Below, piece after piece: positions 11,333 through 19,680 of a stretch of 64,000 bases of DNA. Numbering within the stretch: the first letter of the stretch is position 1; the number at the start of each line of letters is the position of its first letter. A model generated the notes under the pieces. The model was not told the origin of the DNA, ran no database searches, and saw nothing but the letters and a program-made list of their open reading frames with translations. Source of the DNA: Pseudomonas fluorescens (GTDB taxonomy: Bacteria > Pseudomonadota > Gammaproteobacteria > Pseudomonadales > Pseudomonadaceae); assembly GCF_003732425.1 (NCBI RefSeq), contig NZ_MOBX01000005.1, positions 1 to 64,000 on the forward strand. Direction: 5' to 3'. Made by a program: the position numbers and the translations under genes.

Positions 11333-13008
11333 ACTGGATAAAACTTGAGCAGCTATTGCTCAAGCCTGTGCCGGCGCGGGCCATCAGCCACGCCCCGGCC
11401 CTCGAACATGCGCAACTGTGCGAACAGGCCTTGAGCGTTGCCGCCGGTCTGCAAGCGCAAGGCGTGAAACGCCTGGCTGTGCATCTGGAAGATGCCGCCG
11501 AACTGGCCATCGCTTTGCTGGGCGCATGGCGCGCGGGCGTCAGTGTTCTGTTGCCCTCGGATCTGCAAGCGCAAACCCGCCAGCGCTGGGCGAGCGAAGT
11601 CGACCTGTGGCTGACGGATCAAGCCGATGACGCTCATCTGAGCGACGTTCAGCAGCCGCCGCTACCCGGCGCCGAACTGGATCTCGACCAGTGTCGTCTG
11701 AGTCTGTGCACGTCCGGTTCCAGCGGCGAGCCCAAGCGCATCGACAAAACCTTGCGTCAACTGGCCAATGAAGTCGAAGCGCTGGAGCAACTGTGGGGCG
11801 CGGATCTCGGCGAGGCCTGCGTCATCGGCAGCGTCGCCACTCAACATATCTACGGTTTGCTGTTTCGCGTGCTGTGGCCGCTGTGCGCCGGGCGTCCGTT
11901 TGTGCGCCGGCAACTGGCGTTCCCCGAAGACTTGCAGCGCGCCAGCCGCGAACATCCAGCCTTTGCATGGGTGGCCAGCCCGGCATTGCTCAAGCGCATG
12001 GGCGACAACCTCGACTGGCCGGCCCTGAGTGCCGTACGCCGGGTGTTTTCCTCCGGCGGTGCGTTGCCATTCGAGGCTGCGCAAAGTCTGCAGCAACGCT
12101 TGCAGCAATGGCCGACGGAAATCCTCGGCAGCTCGGAAACCGGCGGTATCGCCTGGCGTCAGGGCCAACCGCTGTGGCAACCGTTCGCCAATGTCGAACT
12201 GAGTCAGGACAGCGACGGCGCCCTGCTGATCGCCTCACCTTACTTGCCTGCCGGGCACGTCGAACACACCGCCGACGCCGCGCGCATTGGCAGCGATGGT
12301 CGCTTCGAACTGCTCGGGCGACTGGACCGGATCGTCAAGCTCGAAGAAAAACGCATCTCGCTGCCCATGCTCGAACAAGCTTTGGTCGCCCACGACTGGG
12401 TCGCCGAAGCACGTCTGGGCGTGGTCCAGGAAAATCGCGCCTCTCTCGGTGCTCTGCTGGTGCTCAGCGATGCCGGCCTGTTTGCCTTGCGTGAGCACGG
12501 CCGTCGCAGCCTGACCGAAACCCTGCGCCAGCATTTGCGCCAACACTGTGAAGCCCTGGCCCTGCCCCGGCGCTGGCGGCTGGTGCGGCAATTGCCATTG
12601 AACAGCCAAGGCAAGTTGCCGCAGGCCGATATCGAAGCGCTGTTGCTGGCGCCGCGACCGAAAGCGCCCGAGGTATTGGAACAAGTCGAAACTGCTGGCG
12701 AGTGGAGCCTGCAACTGAGCGTGCCGCCGGATCTGGCCTACTTCAGCGGCCACTTCCCCAAGGCTCCCGTCCTGCCCGGCGTGGTCCAGGTGGAATGGGC
12801 ACTGAACCTCGGTCGCCAATTGCTCAATTTGACCGGTCCGTTCGCCGGCATGGAAGTGCTGAAATTCCAGCAACTGGTGCGTCCCGGCGATGAAGTCCAA
12901 CTGCACCTGCGTTTCGACCCGGAGCGCCGCAAGTTGTATTTCGCTTACCGTAATGACACGGCGACCTGCTCCAGCGGACGAATCCTGCTAGGAGCTGCCG
13001 ATGCATAA
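11329..13008 (+). CDS. Acyl/aryl-activating AMP ligase fused to a hotdog dehydratase domain
   Basis: A 559-residue two-domain protein. Residues 1-450 are an ANL-superfamily adenylating enzyme: [12 protein letters not shown] at 127-138 (P-loop), SSETGGIAW near 269, [14 protein letters not shown] near 327 and the catalytic-lysine context LNSQGKLP near 425. The C-terminal 100 residues are a FabA/FabZ-like hotdog domain with [19 protein letters not shown] near 474. The ligase part probably activates an aryl or acyl acid for loading on an ACP, and the second domain probably dehydrates 3-hydroxyacyl-ACP. The start at 11329 (ATGA overlap) is preferred over an upstream in-frame ATG within the previous gene. 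A REP doublet follows directly. Confidence 0.88.
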   Translation: MNWIKLEQLLLKPVPARAISHAPALEHAQLCEQALSVAAGLQAQGVKRLAVHLEDAAELAIALLGAWRAGVSVLLPSDLQAQTRQRWASEVDLWLTDQADDAHLSDVQQPPLPGAELDLDQCRLSLCTSGSSGEPKRIDKTLRQLANEVEALEQLWGADLGEACVIGSVATQHIYGLLFRVLWPLCAGRPFVRRQLAFPEDLQRASREHPAFAWVASPALLKRMGDNLDWPALSAVRRVFSSGGALPFEAAQSLQQRLQQWPTEILGSSETGGIAWRQGQPLWQPFANVELSQDSDGALLIASPYLPAGHVEHTADAARIGSDGRFELLGRLDRIVKLEEKRISLPMLEQALVAHDWVAEARLGVVQENRASLGALLVLSDAGLFALREHGRRSLTETLRQHLRQHCEALALPRRWRLVRQLPLNSQGKLPQADIEALLLAPRPKAPEVLEQVETAGEWSLQLSVPPDLAYFSGHFPKAPVLPGVVQVEWALNLGRQLLNLTGPFAGMEVLKFQQLVRPGDEVQLHLRFDPERRKLYFAYRNDTATCSSGRILLGAADA

Positions 13009-13122
13009 CCTGTGGCGAGGGAGCTTGCTCCCGCTGGGTTGCGCAGCAGCCCCAAACATACTCGACACCCTACCGGGGGCGAGCGCTGCGCACTCGAGCG
13101 GGAGCAAGCTCCCTCGCCACAA
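13009..13122. repeat. REP doublet (GTGGCGAGGGAGCTTGCTCC family) inside the operon
   Basis: Left arm at 13011-13035 and right arm at 13097-13121 are inverted copies of the GGCGAGGGAGCTTGCTCCCG unit. The element is flanked by a 10-base direct repeat, ATGCATAACC, at 13001-13010 and 13137-13146. Each copy contains an ATG: the first overlaps the ligase stop, and the second is the present start of the glycosyltransferase gene. This is one of two places where the otherwise overlapping operon is opened by a repeat. Confidence 0.85.
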
Positions 13123-13136
13123 AGGGCAGGTACTCC

Positions 13137-13871
13137 ATGCATAACCCCTGTGCAGTGATCCCGGTTTATAACCACGAAACCGCGATCGGCTCCGTGGTCG
13201 ATGCTCTGCTCGCGCAAGACCTGCCGTGCATTCTGGTGGACGACGCCAGCAGCCCGTCCTGCGCAAAAGTGCTCGACGTACTGGCCGAACGCGACAACGT
13301 GCACCTGGTGCGCCTGACTGCCAATCAGGGCAAGGGCGGCGCGGTGATGACCGGTTTGCGTGAAGCCTCGCTATTGGGTTTCAGCCATGCGCTGCAGGTC
13401 GATGCCGACGGGCAGCACGATTTGCACGATGTCGCCCGCTTCGTCGAGGAATCCCGCGCCCATCCCGAGGCAATGATCTGCGGTTATCCGCTGTTCGACG
13501 AGAGCGTTCCGAAAGGCCGCTTGTACGCGCGCTACCTGACCCATGTGATGGTCTGGATCAACACGCTGTCGCTGCAGATTCGCGATTCGATGTGCGGTTT
13601 CCGCGTCTATCCGCTGGCGCCGACGCTGGCGGTGATCGACTCGGCAAAAGTCGGCAAGCGCATGGATTTCGACTCGGACATTCTCGTGCGCCTGTCGTGG
13701 CGCAATCAGCCGATGCGCTGGCTGCAAACCAGCGTGCATTACCCGCTGGACGGTGTGTCGCACTTCCGGCTGTTCCACGACAACGCGCTGATTTCCAGCA
13801 TGCACACACGGCTGTTTCTCGGCATGTTGCTGCGTTTCCCGGTGATCCTCTGGCGGCGGTGGCGCGCATGA
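13137..13871 (+). CDS. Family 2 glycosyltransferase of the polyene pathway
   Basis: A 244-residue GT-A fold glycosyltransferase. The nucleotide-sugar binding start VIPVYNHE (residues 8-15), LVDDAS near 36, and the metal-binding DxD context VDADGQHD near 88 are clear; the C-terminus is hydrophobic (LFLGMLLRFPVILWRRW), suggesting membrane contact. It resembles the GT2 proteins of aryl polyene clusters, thought to glycosylate the lipid anchor or the polyene. The start is the ATG at 13137 after a REP element; the ancestral start was probably the ATG at 13001 (see findings). The spacing before it, TACTCC, is a poor ribosome site. Confidence 0.88.
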   Translation: MHNPCAVIPVYNHETAIGSVVDALLAQDLPCILVDDASSPSCAKVLDVLAERDNVHLVRLTANQGKGGAVMTGLREASLLGFSHALQVDADGQHDLHDVARFVEESRAHPEAMICGYPLFDESVPKGRLYARYLTHVMVWINTLSLQIRDSMCGFRVYPLAPTLAVIDSAKVGKRMDFDSDILVRLSWRNQPMRWLQTSVHYPLDGVSHFRLFHDNALISSMHTRLFLGMLLRFPVILWRRWRA

Positions 13872-14815
13872 CTGGCGAGGCCGACAAAAAGCACTGGGCC
13901 GACCGCGAAGAGCGCGGCAGCTTCTTGCTGATGAAATTCACCGCATTCGCCGCCAAGGTTCTGGGGCGACGCCTGCTCAGTCCGCTGCTGTACGGCATCG
14001 TCCTGTACTTTTTCCTGTTCGGCCGCACCGCACGGCGCAGTGCCTGGCAATACCAGCAGCGCCTGGCCGCGTGGAGCCAGCGCGAAGATTTACGCGCCAC
14101 TCATTGGCGGGTGTTCGGTCAATTCATGGCGTTCGCCGATTCGATGCTCGACAAGCTCGACGTATGGAACGGCAAACTGCGCATCGAACAAATCGAAATC
14201 ATCGACCCGGCCCTGCTGCGCAATCAATTGCGCGGCAGTCGCGGGCAACTGCTGGTCGGCGCGCACCTGGGCAATCTTGAAGTGTGTCGCGCACTGGCCG
14301 AGATCGGCGAAAAGGTCACCATGAACGTGCTGGTGCACACCAAGCACGCCGAGCAATTCAACCGCCTGCTCGGTGAAGCTGGCGCGACCAATCTGCGCCT
14401 GATTCAGGTCAGCGAACTCGACCCGGTGATCATGCTGCAACTGCACGAACGGCTGGAGCGCGGCGAGTGGCTGGCGATTGCCGGCGACCGCGTGCCGCTG
14501 CACGGCGGGCGCAGTGTCACCGTGGACTTTCTCGGCCATCCGGCGCCGTTCCCGCAAGGCCCGTGGCTGCTCGCCGGCCTGCTGAAATGCCCGGTCAACC
14601 TGCTGATGTGCCTCAAGCAACCGGACGGCCACTACCGTCTGACCCTCGAACCCTTCGCCGATGCCGTGGTGTGGAAGCGCAGCGAGCGCGAGCAGGTCAT
14701 TCATCAGTGGGCCACCCGCTATGCGCAGCGCCTGAGTCACTATTGCCTCGAAGCGCCGCAACAATGGTTCAACTTTTACCCTTTCTGGAAGACCGATGAC
14801 GACGCCAACCCATGA
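13868..14815 (+). CDS. LpxL/HtrB-like acyltransferase of the polyene pathway
   Basis: A 315-residue member of the lipid A late-acyltransferase family. A hydrophobic helix lies at about 33-55, the catalytic HX4E box is AHLGNLE (His133, Glu138), and GDRVPLHGGR near 207 and FPQGPWLLAGL follow as in the family. Within the cluster it probably joins an acyl or polyene chain to a lipid anchor rather than making lipid A, since lpx neighbours are absent (inference). The start is the ATG overlapping the previous stop (ATGA). The 3' end overlaps the ammonia-lyase gene by 20 bp. Confidence 0.87.
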   Translation: MTGEADKKHWADREERGSFLLMKFTAFAAKVLGRRLLSPLLYGIVLYFFLFGRTARRSAWQYQQRLAAWSQREDLRATHWRVFGQFMAFADSMLDKLDVWNGKLRIEQIEIIDPALLRNQLRGSRGQLLVGAHLGNLEVCRALAEIGEKVTMNVLVHTKHAEQFNRLLGEAGATNLRLIQVSELDPVIMLQLHERLERGEWLAIAGDRVPLHGGRSVTVDFLGHPAPFPQGPWLLAGLLKCPVNLLMCLKQPDGHYRLTLEPFADAVVWKRSEREQVIHQWATRYAQRLSHYCLEAPQQWFNFYPFWKTDDDANP

Positions 14816-16340
14816 GCCGGTAACCTTCGGCGAACGCCCTTTGCACATCGAAGACGTGCTGGCTCTGGCCAACCGTCAGGCACCCGTGCAGTTGCAGAGC
14901 GATGCCGACTATCGCGAACGCATCGCCAAGGGCGCGCGGTTTCTCGATTCGCTGCTGGACAAGGAAGGCGTGATCTACGGCGTGACCACCGGTTACGGCG
15001 ACTCCTGCGTGGTTGCGGTGCCGCTGCATCACGTCGAAGCGCTGCCGCGTCACCTCTACACCTTTCACGGTTGCGGACTGGGTAAACTGCTCGACGCGCA
15101 AGCCACCCGCGCAGTGCTGGCGGCGCGTTTGCAGTCGCTGTGCCACGGCGTCTCCGGAGTGCGCGTAGAGCTTCTCGAACGCCTGCACGCCTTTCTCGAA
15201 AACGACATCCTGCCGCTGATCCCCGAAGAGGGCTCGGTCGGTGCCAGCGGTGATCTGACGCCGCTGTCCTACGTCGCCGCGACCTTGTCCGGCGAGCGTG
15301 AAGTGATGTTCCGTGGCGAACGTCGTCAGTCTGCCGATGTGCATCGCGAACTCGGCTGGACGCCTTTGGTGTTGCGCCCCAAAGAAGCGCTGGCACTGAT
15401 GAACGGCACTGCGGTGATGACCGGTCTCGCCTGCCTCGCTTACGCCCGCGCCGACTACCTGCTGCAACTGGCCACACGCATCACCGCGCTCAATGTGGTC
15501 GCGCTGCAAGGCAACCCGGAGCACTTCGACGAACGCCTGTTCGCCGCCAAACCGCATCCGGGGCAGATGCAGGTGGCCGCATGGTTGCGCAAGGATCTGG
15601 CGATCGATGCGCCGACCGCGCCGCTGCATCGCCTGCAGGATCGTTACTCGTTGCGTTGCGCCCCGCACGTGCTCGGTGTGTTGGCCGACAGCCTGACCTG
15701 GCTGCGTTCATTCATCGAAACCGAACTGAACAGCGCCAACGACAACCCGATCATCGACGCCGAAGCCGAACGCGTGTTGCACGGTGGGCACTTCTACGGC
15801 GGGCACATCGCGTTCGCCATGGACAGCCTGAAAAACCTGGTGGCCAACGTTGCTGACCTGCTGGATCGGCAACTCGCGCTGCTGGTTGATGAACGCTACA
15901 ACCACGGCCTGCCGAGCAACCTCTCCGGTGCTCCGGCGGATCGCGCCATGATCAACCACGGTTTCAAAGCCGTGCAGATCGGCACCAGCGCGTGGACCGC
16001 CGAAGCACTGAAAAACACCATGCCGGCCAGCGTGTTCTCACGCTCCACCGAGTGCCACAACCAGGACAAAGTCAGCATGGGCACCATCGCCGCCCGCGAC
16101 GCGATCCGCGTGCTGGAACTGACCGAACAGGTCGCCGCCGCCACCCTGCTGGCGGCCAATCAAGGCGTGTGGCTGCGTGCTCAAGCCGAAGACGCGCGAC
16201 CGCTGCCACCGTCGCTGGCCGCGATGTATGAAGAACTGGCCAAGGACTTCCCGCCGGTCATCGAAGACCGCGCCCTGGAAGGCGAATTGCGCCTGTGCCT
16301 GCAACGCATCGCCGCGCAACACTGGAGGCTGCATGCGTAG
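14796..16340 (+). CDS. Aromatic amino acid ammonia-lyase (HAL/PAL/TAL family)
   Basis: A 514-residue MIO-dependent lyase. The triad Ala150-Ser151-Gly152 in GSVGASGDLTPLSY cyclises to the electrophilic cofactor. TTGYGD, QDRYSLRCAPHVLG and NSANDNPIID are further family signatures. It should remove ammonia from an aromatic amino acid to give an aryl acrylate. The substrate-selectivity pair reads Phe90-His91, unlike Ser-His of histidine lyases, His-Leu of tyrosine lyases or Phe-Leu of phenylalanine lyases as recalled. No hut genes are nearby, so a role in making the polyene starter (cinnamate or coumarate) is likelier than histidine degradation. Confidence 0.9.
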   Translation: MTTPTHEPVTFGERPLHIEDVLALANRQAPVQLQSDADYRERIAKGARFLDSLLDKEGVIYGVTTGYGDSCVVAVPLHHVEALPRHLYTFHGCGLGKLLDAQATRAVLAARLQSLCHGVSGVRVELLERLHAFLENDILPLIPEEGSVGASGDLTPLSYVAATLSGEREVMFRGERRQSADVHRELGWTPLVLRPKEALALMNGTAVMTGLACLAYARADYLLQLATRITALNVVALQGNPEHFDERLFAAKPHPGQMQVAAWLRKDLAIDAPTAPLHRLQDRYSLRCAPHVLGVLADSLTWLRSFIETELNSANDNPIIDAEAERVLHGGHFYGGHIAFAMDSLKNLVANVADLLDRQLALLVDERYNHGLPSNLSGAPADRAMINHGFKAVQIGTSAWTAEALKNTMPASVFSRSTECHNQDKVSMGTIAARDAIRVLELTEQVAAATLLAANQGVWLRAQAEDARPLPPSLAAMYEELAKDFPPVIEDRALEGELRLCLQRIAAQHWRLHA

Positions 16341-16758
16341 CGCCGGAGTGCTTCACGCCGACACCGAAATCCTCGTGCCGTTCTTTGACGTCGACACCAT
16401 GCACGTCGTGTGGCACGGCCATTACGTCAAGTATCTGGAAGTGGCGCGTTGCGCGCTGCTCGACAAGATCGGCCACAACTACACGCACATGGTCGAGGCC
16501 GGTTATGCCTGGCCGATCATCGACCTGCAACTGCGCTACGTGCGCGGTGCAGTGTTCGGTCAGCGCCTGAATGTGCGCGCCAGCCTGGTCGAGTGGGAAA
16601 ACCGCCTGAAGATCAATTACCTGATCACCGACCTGCAAAGCGGCGAACGCCTGACCCGCGCCAGCTCGGTGCAGGTCGCCGTCGAAGTGAGCAGTCGCGA
16701 GATGCAACTTGCCTCACCGAAAGTCTTCACCGATGCCGTGGAAAGGATGCTGCGATGA
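16333..16758 (+). CDS. 4-hydroxybenzoyl-CoA-type (hotdog) thioesterase
   Basis: A 141-residue single-domain thioesterase with the YbgC/4HBT active-site stretch PFFDVDTMHVVWHGHYVKYLE (Asp21, or Asp19, and His28 region), followed by the FGQRLNVRASL and LTRASSVQVAV strands. It should hydrolyse acyl- or aryl-thioesters, perhaps releasing the finished chain or clearing wrong starters. The start is the ATG at 16333 overlapping the lyase stop by 8 bp; the longer upstream frame is a shadow of the lyase gene. ATGA coupling to the next gene. Confidence 0.88.
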   Translation: MRSAGVLHADTEILVPFFDVDTMHVVWHGHYVKYLEVARCALLDKIGHNYTHMVEAGYAWPIIDLQLRYVRGAVFGQRLNVRASLVEWENRLKINYLITDLQSGERLTRASSVQVAVEVSSREMQLASPKVFTDAVERMLR

Positions 16759-17357
16759 ACCTGTTATTCAGAAGCCTTGGCGCAGTGGCGCTGCTGGCCG
16801 TGTCGTCGCTGGCCAACGCCTTCGACCTGCAACAACTGAGCGAGCAACTGGCGAAACCGGACGTGATCCACGGCCAGTTCATCCAGGAAAAACACCTGCG
16901 CGCCCTGCCCCAGCCGTTGCTCAGTAAGGGCCACTTCGTCCTGGCGAAAAACCACGGTCTGCTCTGGCTGCTGAAAACCCCGCTGCAACAGGACTACCGC
17001 ATCACCGCCAAGGGCATCGCCCGGCGTGAAGGCAACGGCTGGCAACTGCTGCCGAACAAGAGCGCCGGGGCCGAGCAGAACCGCTTGTTCCTCGCCGTAC
17101 TGCAAGGTGACAGCAGTGGCCTGCAACGCGACTTCGAACTGGCCCTGAGCGGCGATGCACAGCAGTGGAAACTCACCCTGACCCCGCGCTCGCTGCTGCT
17201 CAAGCAAGTGTTCAACCAGATCAACATCGACGGCGGCGCGCTGGTGCAAACCATCGAACTGCTCGAAACCCAGGGCGACAGCACCGTGCTGCGCATGCAG
17301 GACAGCACCGCCGGGCAACCGTTGAGCGACGCGGAGCAACATGACTTTGCCGAGTGA
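16755..17357 (+). CDS. LolA-like periplasmic carrier protein
   Basis: A 200-residue secreted protein related to the lipoprotein carrier LolA. The signal peptide ends LANA at residue 22. The mature part starts FDLQQLSEQLAKPDVIHGQF, and the QEKHLRALPQPLLSKGHF and LWLLKTPLQQDYRIT segments match the LolA-like fold. Genuine lolA sits elsewhere in Pseudomonas, so this is a pathway-specific copy, presumably carrying the hydrophobic polyene lipid across the periplasm together with the MMPL exporter encoded next (inference). The start overlaps the thioesterase stop (ATGA). Confidence 0.87.
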   Translation: MNLLFRSLGAVALLAVSSLANAFDLQQLSEQLAKPDVIHGQFIQEKHLRALPQPLLSKGHFVLAKNHGLLWLLKTPLQQDYRITAKGIARREGNGWQLLPNKSAGAEQNRLFLAVLQGDSSGLQRDFELALSGDAQQWKLTLTPRSLLLKQVFNQINIDGGALVQTIELLETQGDSTVLRMQDSTAGQPLSDAEQHDFAE

Positions 17358-19680
17358 ACGCAGGCTGCCCTGGCTGTTTCTGATCCTTTTGCTGGCGGTC
17401 ATCGCGCTGGCCGGTTGGCAATGGCGCGACGGTGCGCCGCTATCAGCGAACCTGATGGAGCTGGTGCCCGGCACTCACCCGGACGCCCTCGAACAGCGCG
17501 CCGAACAACGCATGCAGGAACCGCTCAACCGCGAAATGCTGGTGCTGGTCGGCCACGCCGATCGTCAGCACGCGGTGGCGATGGCGCAAACGCTGGGCGA
17601 GCAATGGCAGGCCAGTGGTCTGTTCGAGAAAGTGCAGTGGAACCTGCAGGCGGATCTGCCCGCGCTGCGCACGCAACTGCTGCACGGGCGACTGGCGATG
17701 CTCTCGGCGGATGATCGGCAACTGCTGATCGAACACCCCGACGTGTTCATTCAGCAACGCGTACAAGCCCTGTTCGACCCGTTCAGCGGTTTCAGTCTGG
17801 TGCCGAGTCAGGATGACTGGCTGGGCCTGACCGGGCGCATCCAGAACAGCCAGCCGCAGCACGGTTCGGTGCAACTGGACATCGGCAGCGGCGCGCTGAT
17901 TGCCGATGCCGACGGCAAGAGCTGGGTGCTGCTACGGGCACGGACCACCGGCAATGCTTTCGATATGAACCTGCCGCTGCAAGTCGCGGCACTGCTGCAA
18001 ACCAGCCGCGAGCAGGCGGCGAAATCCGACGTGCAACTGCTGGCCGCCAGCGGCTTGTTGTACGCCGCCAACGGTCAACAGCAAGCGACTCGCGAAATGA
18101 CTTGGGTCGGCGGCGGTGCCACGGTCGGTATTCTGTTGCTGCTGTTGCTCGCTTTCCGCCGTTGGCGCGTGTTGCTGGCGTTCGTGCCGGTGCTGGTCGG
18201 CATGCTGTTCGGCGCGGTGGCGTGTGTGGCGCTGTTCGGCCATATGCACGTGATGACACTGGTGCTCGGCTCCAGCCTGATCGGCGTGGCCGTGGATTAC
18301 CCGCTGCACTATCTGTCGAAGAGCTGGAGCCTGAAGCCATGGCGCAGTTGGCCGGCGTTGCGTTTGACGCTTTCCGGGCTGACCCTGAGCCTGATCACCA
18401 GTGCCATCGGTTATCTGGCGCTGGCGTGGACGCCGTTCCCGGCGCTGACGCAAATCGCCGTGTTCTCCGCCGCCGGCTTGCTCGGTGCCTATCTGTCGGC
18501 GGTGTGCCTGTTGCCGGCACTGCTGAAAAACGTTGAACTGCGTCCCGCGCAATGGCCGCTGCACCTGGCCGAGCGCATGGTCGCGCTGCGCGAAAAACTC
18601 CTCGAACGCGTGCGCACGCCAGTGTTGCTGGCGCTGCTGATCGCCTTCTGTGTGGGCGGTCTGCTGCAGTTGCAAAGCAAGAATGACATTCGCCAGTGGG
18701 TCGGCGCACCGCAACGCCTGACCGATGAAGCGCAGACCATCGCGCGCATCACCGGCTATCAGCCGACCAGCCAGTTTTTCCTCGTACGCGCCGACAATCA
18801 GCAGCAATTGCTCGAGCGGCAAGCCGCGCTGAGCGAGCGTCTGCAGCAACTGGTCAACCTCGACAAGCTGCAAGGCTATCTGGCCCTCGATCAATTGGTC
18901 AGCCCGCCGAACCAGCAAGAACAGGTGCGCCAGGCGCTGAACAAGTTGCCGCAATACTGGCAGCCACTGCTCGAACTCGGCGTGCCGCTCGCCGCCCTGC
19001 AAAACGAACTGCAACAGCTGCAGACTGTGCCCGCCGAGGACATCGACGCGGCACTGGCCGGCCCGCTCGGCGAGCCTTATCGCACGCTCTGGCTCGGCCC
19101 CAGCGAAAACGGCGTGGCGGCGATGACCAGCCTGCAAGGTTTGAACAACCCGGCGCTGTTGCGGGTGCAGGCGCTGGATTTGCCGGGGGTGACGCTGGTC
19201 GATCGTCTCGGTGAGTTGAATGAAGTCTTTGCGGCGACGCAAATCAGCGCCGCTGAACTGAAACTCGCTTCCTGTGCGTTGATCGTGCTGATGCTGATGT
19301 TGCCGTTCGGTCTCGGCGGTGCCCTGCGCATCGTCGCCCTGCCACTGCTCGCCGCGCTGTGCAGTCTGGCCAGCCTTGGCTGGCTCGGTCAGCCGCTGAC
19401 CCTGTTCAGCCTGTTCGGCCTGCTGCTGGTGACGGCGATCAGCGTTGACTACGCGATTCTCATGCGTGAACAAGTCGGCGGTGCGGCGGTGAGCCTGCTC
19501 GGCACCCTGCTGGCCGCTGTGACGACATGGCTGTCGTTTGGTTTGCTGGCGGTTTCCAGCACCCCGGCGGTGAGCAACTTCGGTCTGTCGGTAAGCCTCG
19601 GCCTCGCGTTCAGTTTCATGCTCGCACCGTGGGCCGGACGCCACGAACAGGCCGCCGCCGTCACGGAGCCAGCAGCGTGA
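17341..19680 (+). CDS. MMPL/RND-superfamily exporter
   Basis: A 779-residue membrane protein with the duplicated RND layout: helix at about 10-27, a periplasmic domain to about 250, five helices at about 258-395, a helix near 428, a second periplasmic domain, and five helices from about 638 to the end. Such COG4258-type exporters accompany LolA-like proteins in aryl polyene clusters and are thought to pull lipid-linked products from the inner membrane. It overlaps the LolA-like gene by 17 bp and the next gene by one or four bases. No truncation is apparent. Confidence 0.88.
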   Translation: MTLPSERRLPWLFLILLLAVIALAGWQWRDGAPLSANLMELVPGTHPDALEQRAEQRMQEPLNREMLVLVGHADRQHAVAMAQTLGEQWQASGLFEKVQWNLQADLPALRTQLLHGRLAMLSADDRQLLIEHPDVFIQQRVQALFDPFSGFSLVPSQDDWLGLTGRIQNSQPQHGSVQLDIGSGALIADADGKSWVLLRARTTGNAFDMNLPLQVAALLQTSREQAAKSDVQLLAASGLLYAANGQQQATREMTWVGGGATVGILLLLLLAFRRWRVLLAFVPVLVGMLFGAVACVALFGHMHVMTLVLGSSLIGVAVDYPLHYLSKSWSLKPWRSWPALRLTLSGLTLSLITSAIGYLALAWTPFPALTQIAVFSAAGLLGAYLSAVCLLPALLKNVELRPAQWPLHLAERMVALREKLLERVRTPVLLALLIAFCVGGLLQLQSKNDIRQWVGAPQRLTDEAQTIARITGYQPTSQFFLVRADNQQQLLERQAALSERLQQLVNLDKLQGYLALDQLVSPPNQQEQVRQALNKLPQYWQPLLELGVPLAALQNELQQLQTVPAEDIDAALAGPLGEPYRTLWLGPSENGVAAMTSLQGLNNPALLRVQALDLPGVTLVDRLGELNEVFAATQISAAELKLASCALIVLMLMLPFGLGGALRIVALPLLAALCSLASLGWLGQPLTLFSLFGLLLVTAISVDYAILMREQVGGAAVSLLGTLLAAVTTWLSFGLLAVSSTPAVSNFGLSVSLGLAFSFMLAPWAGRHEQAAAVTEPAA

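Noticed and set aside
14796-16340. Assignment of the lyase as HutH for histidine degradation
   Set aside because: No hutU, hutI or hutC nearby, an unusual selectivity pair, and placement inside a polyene operon.
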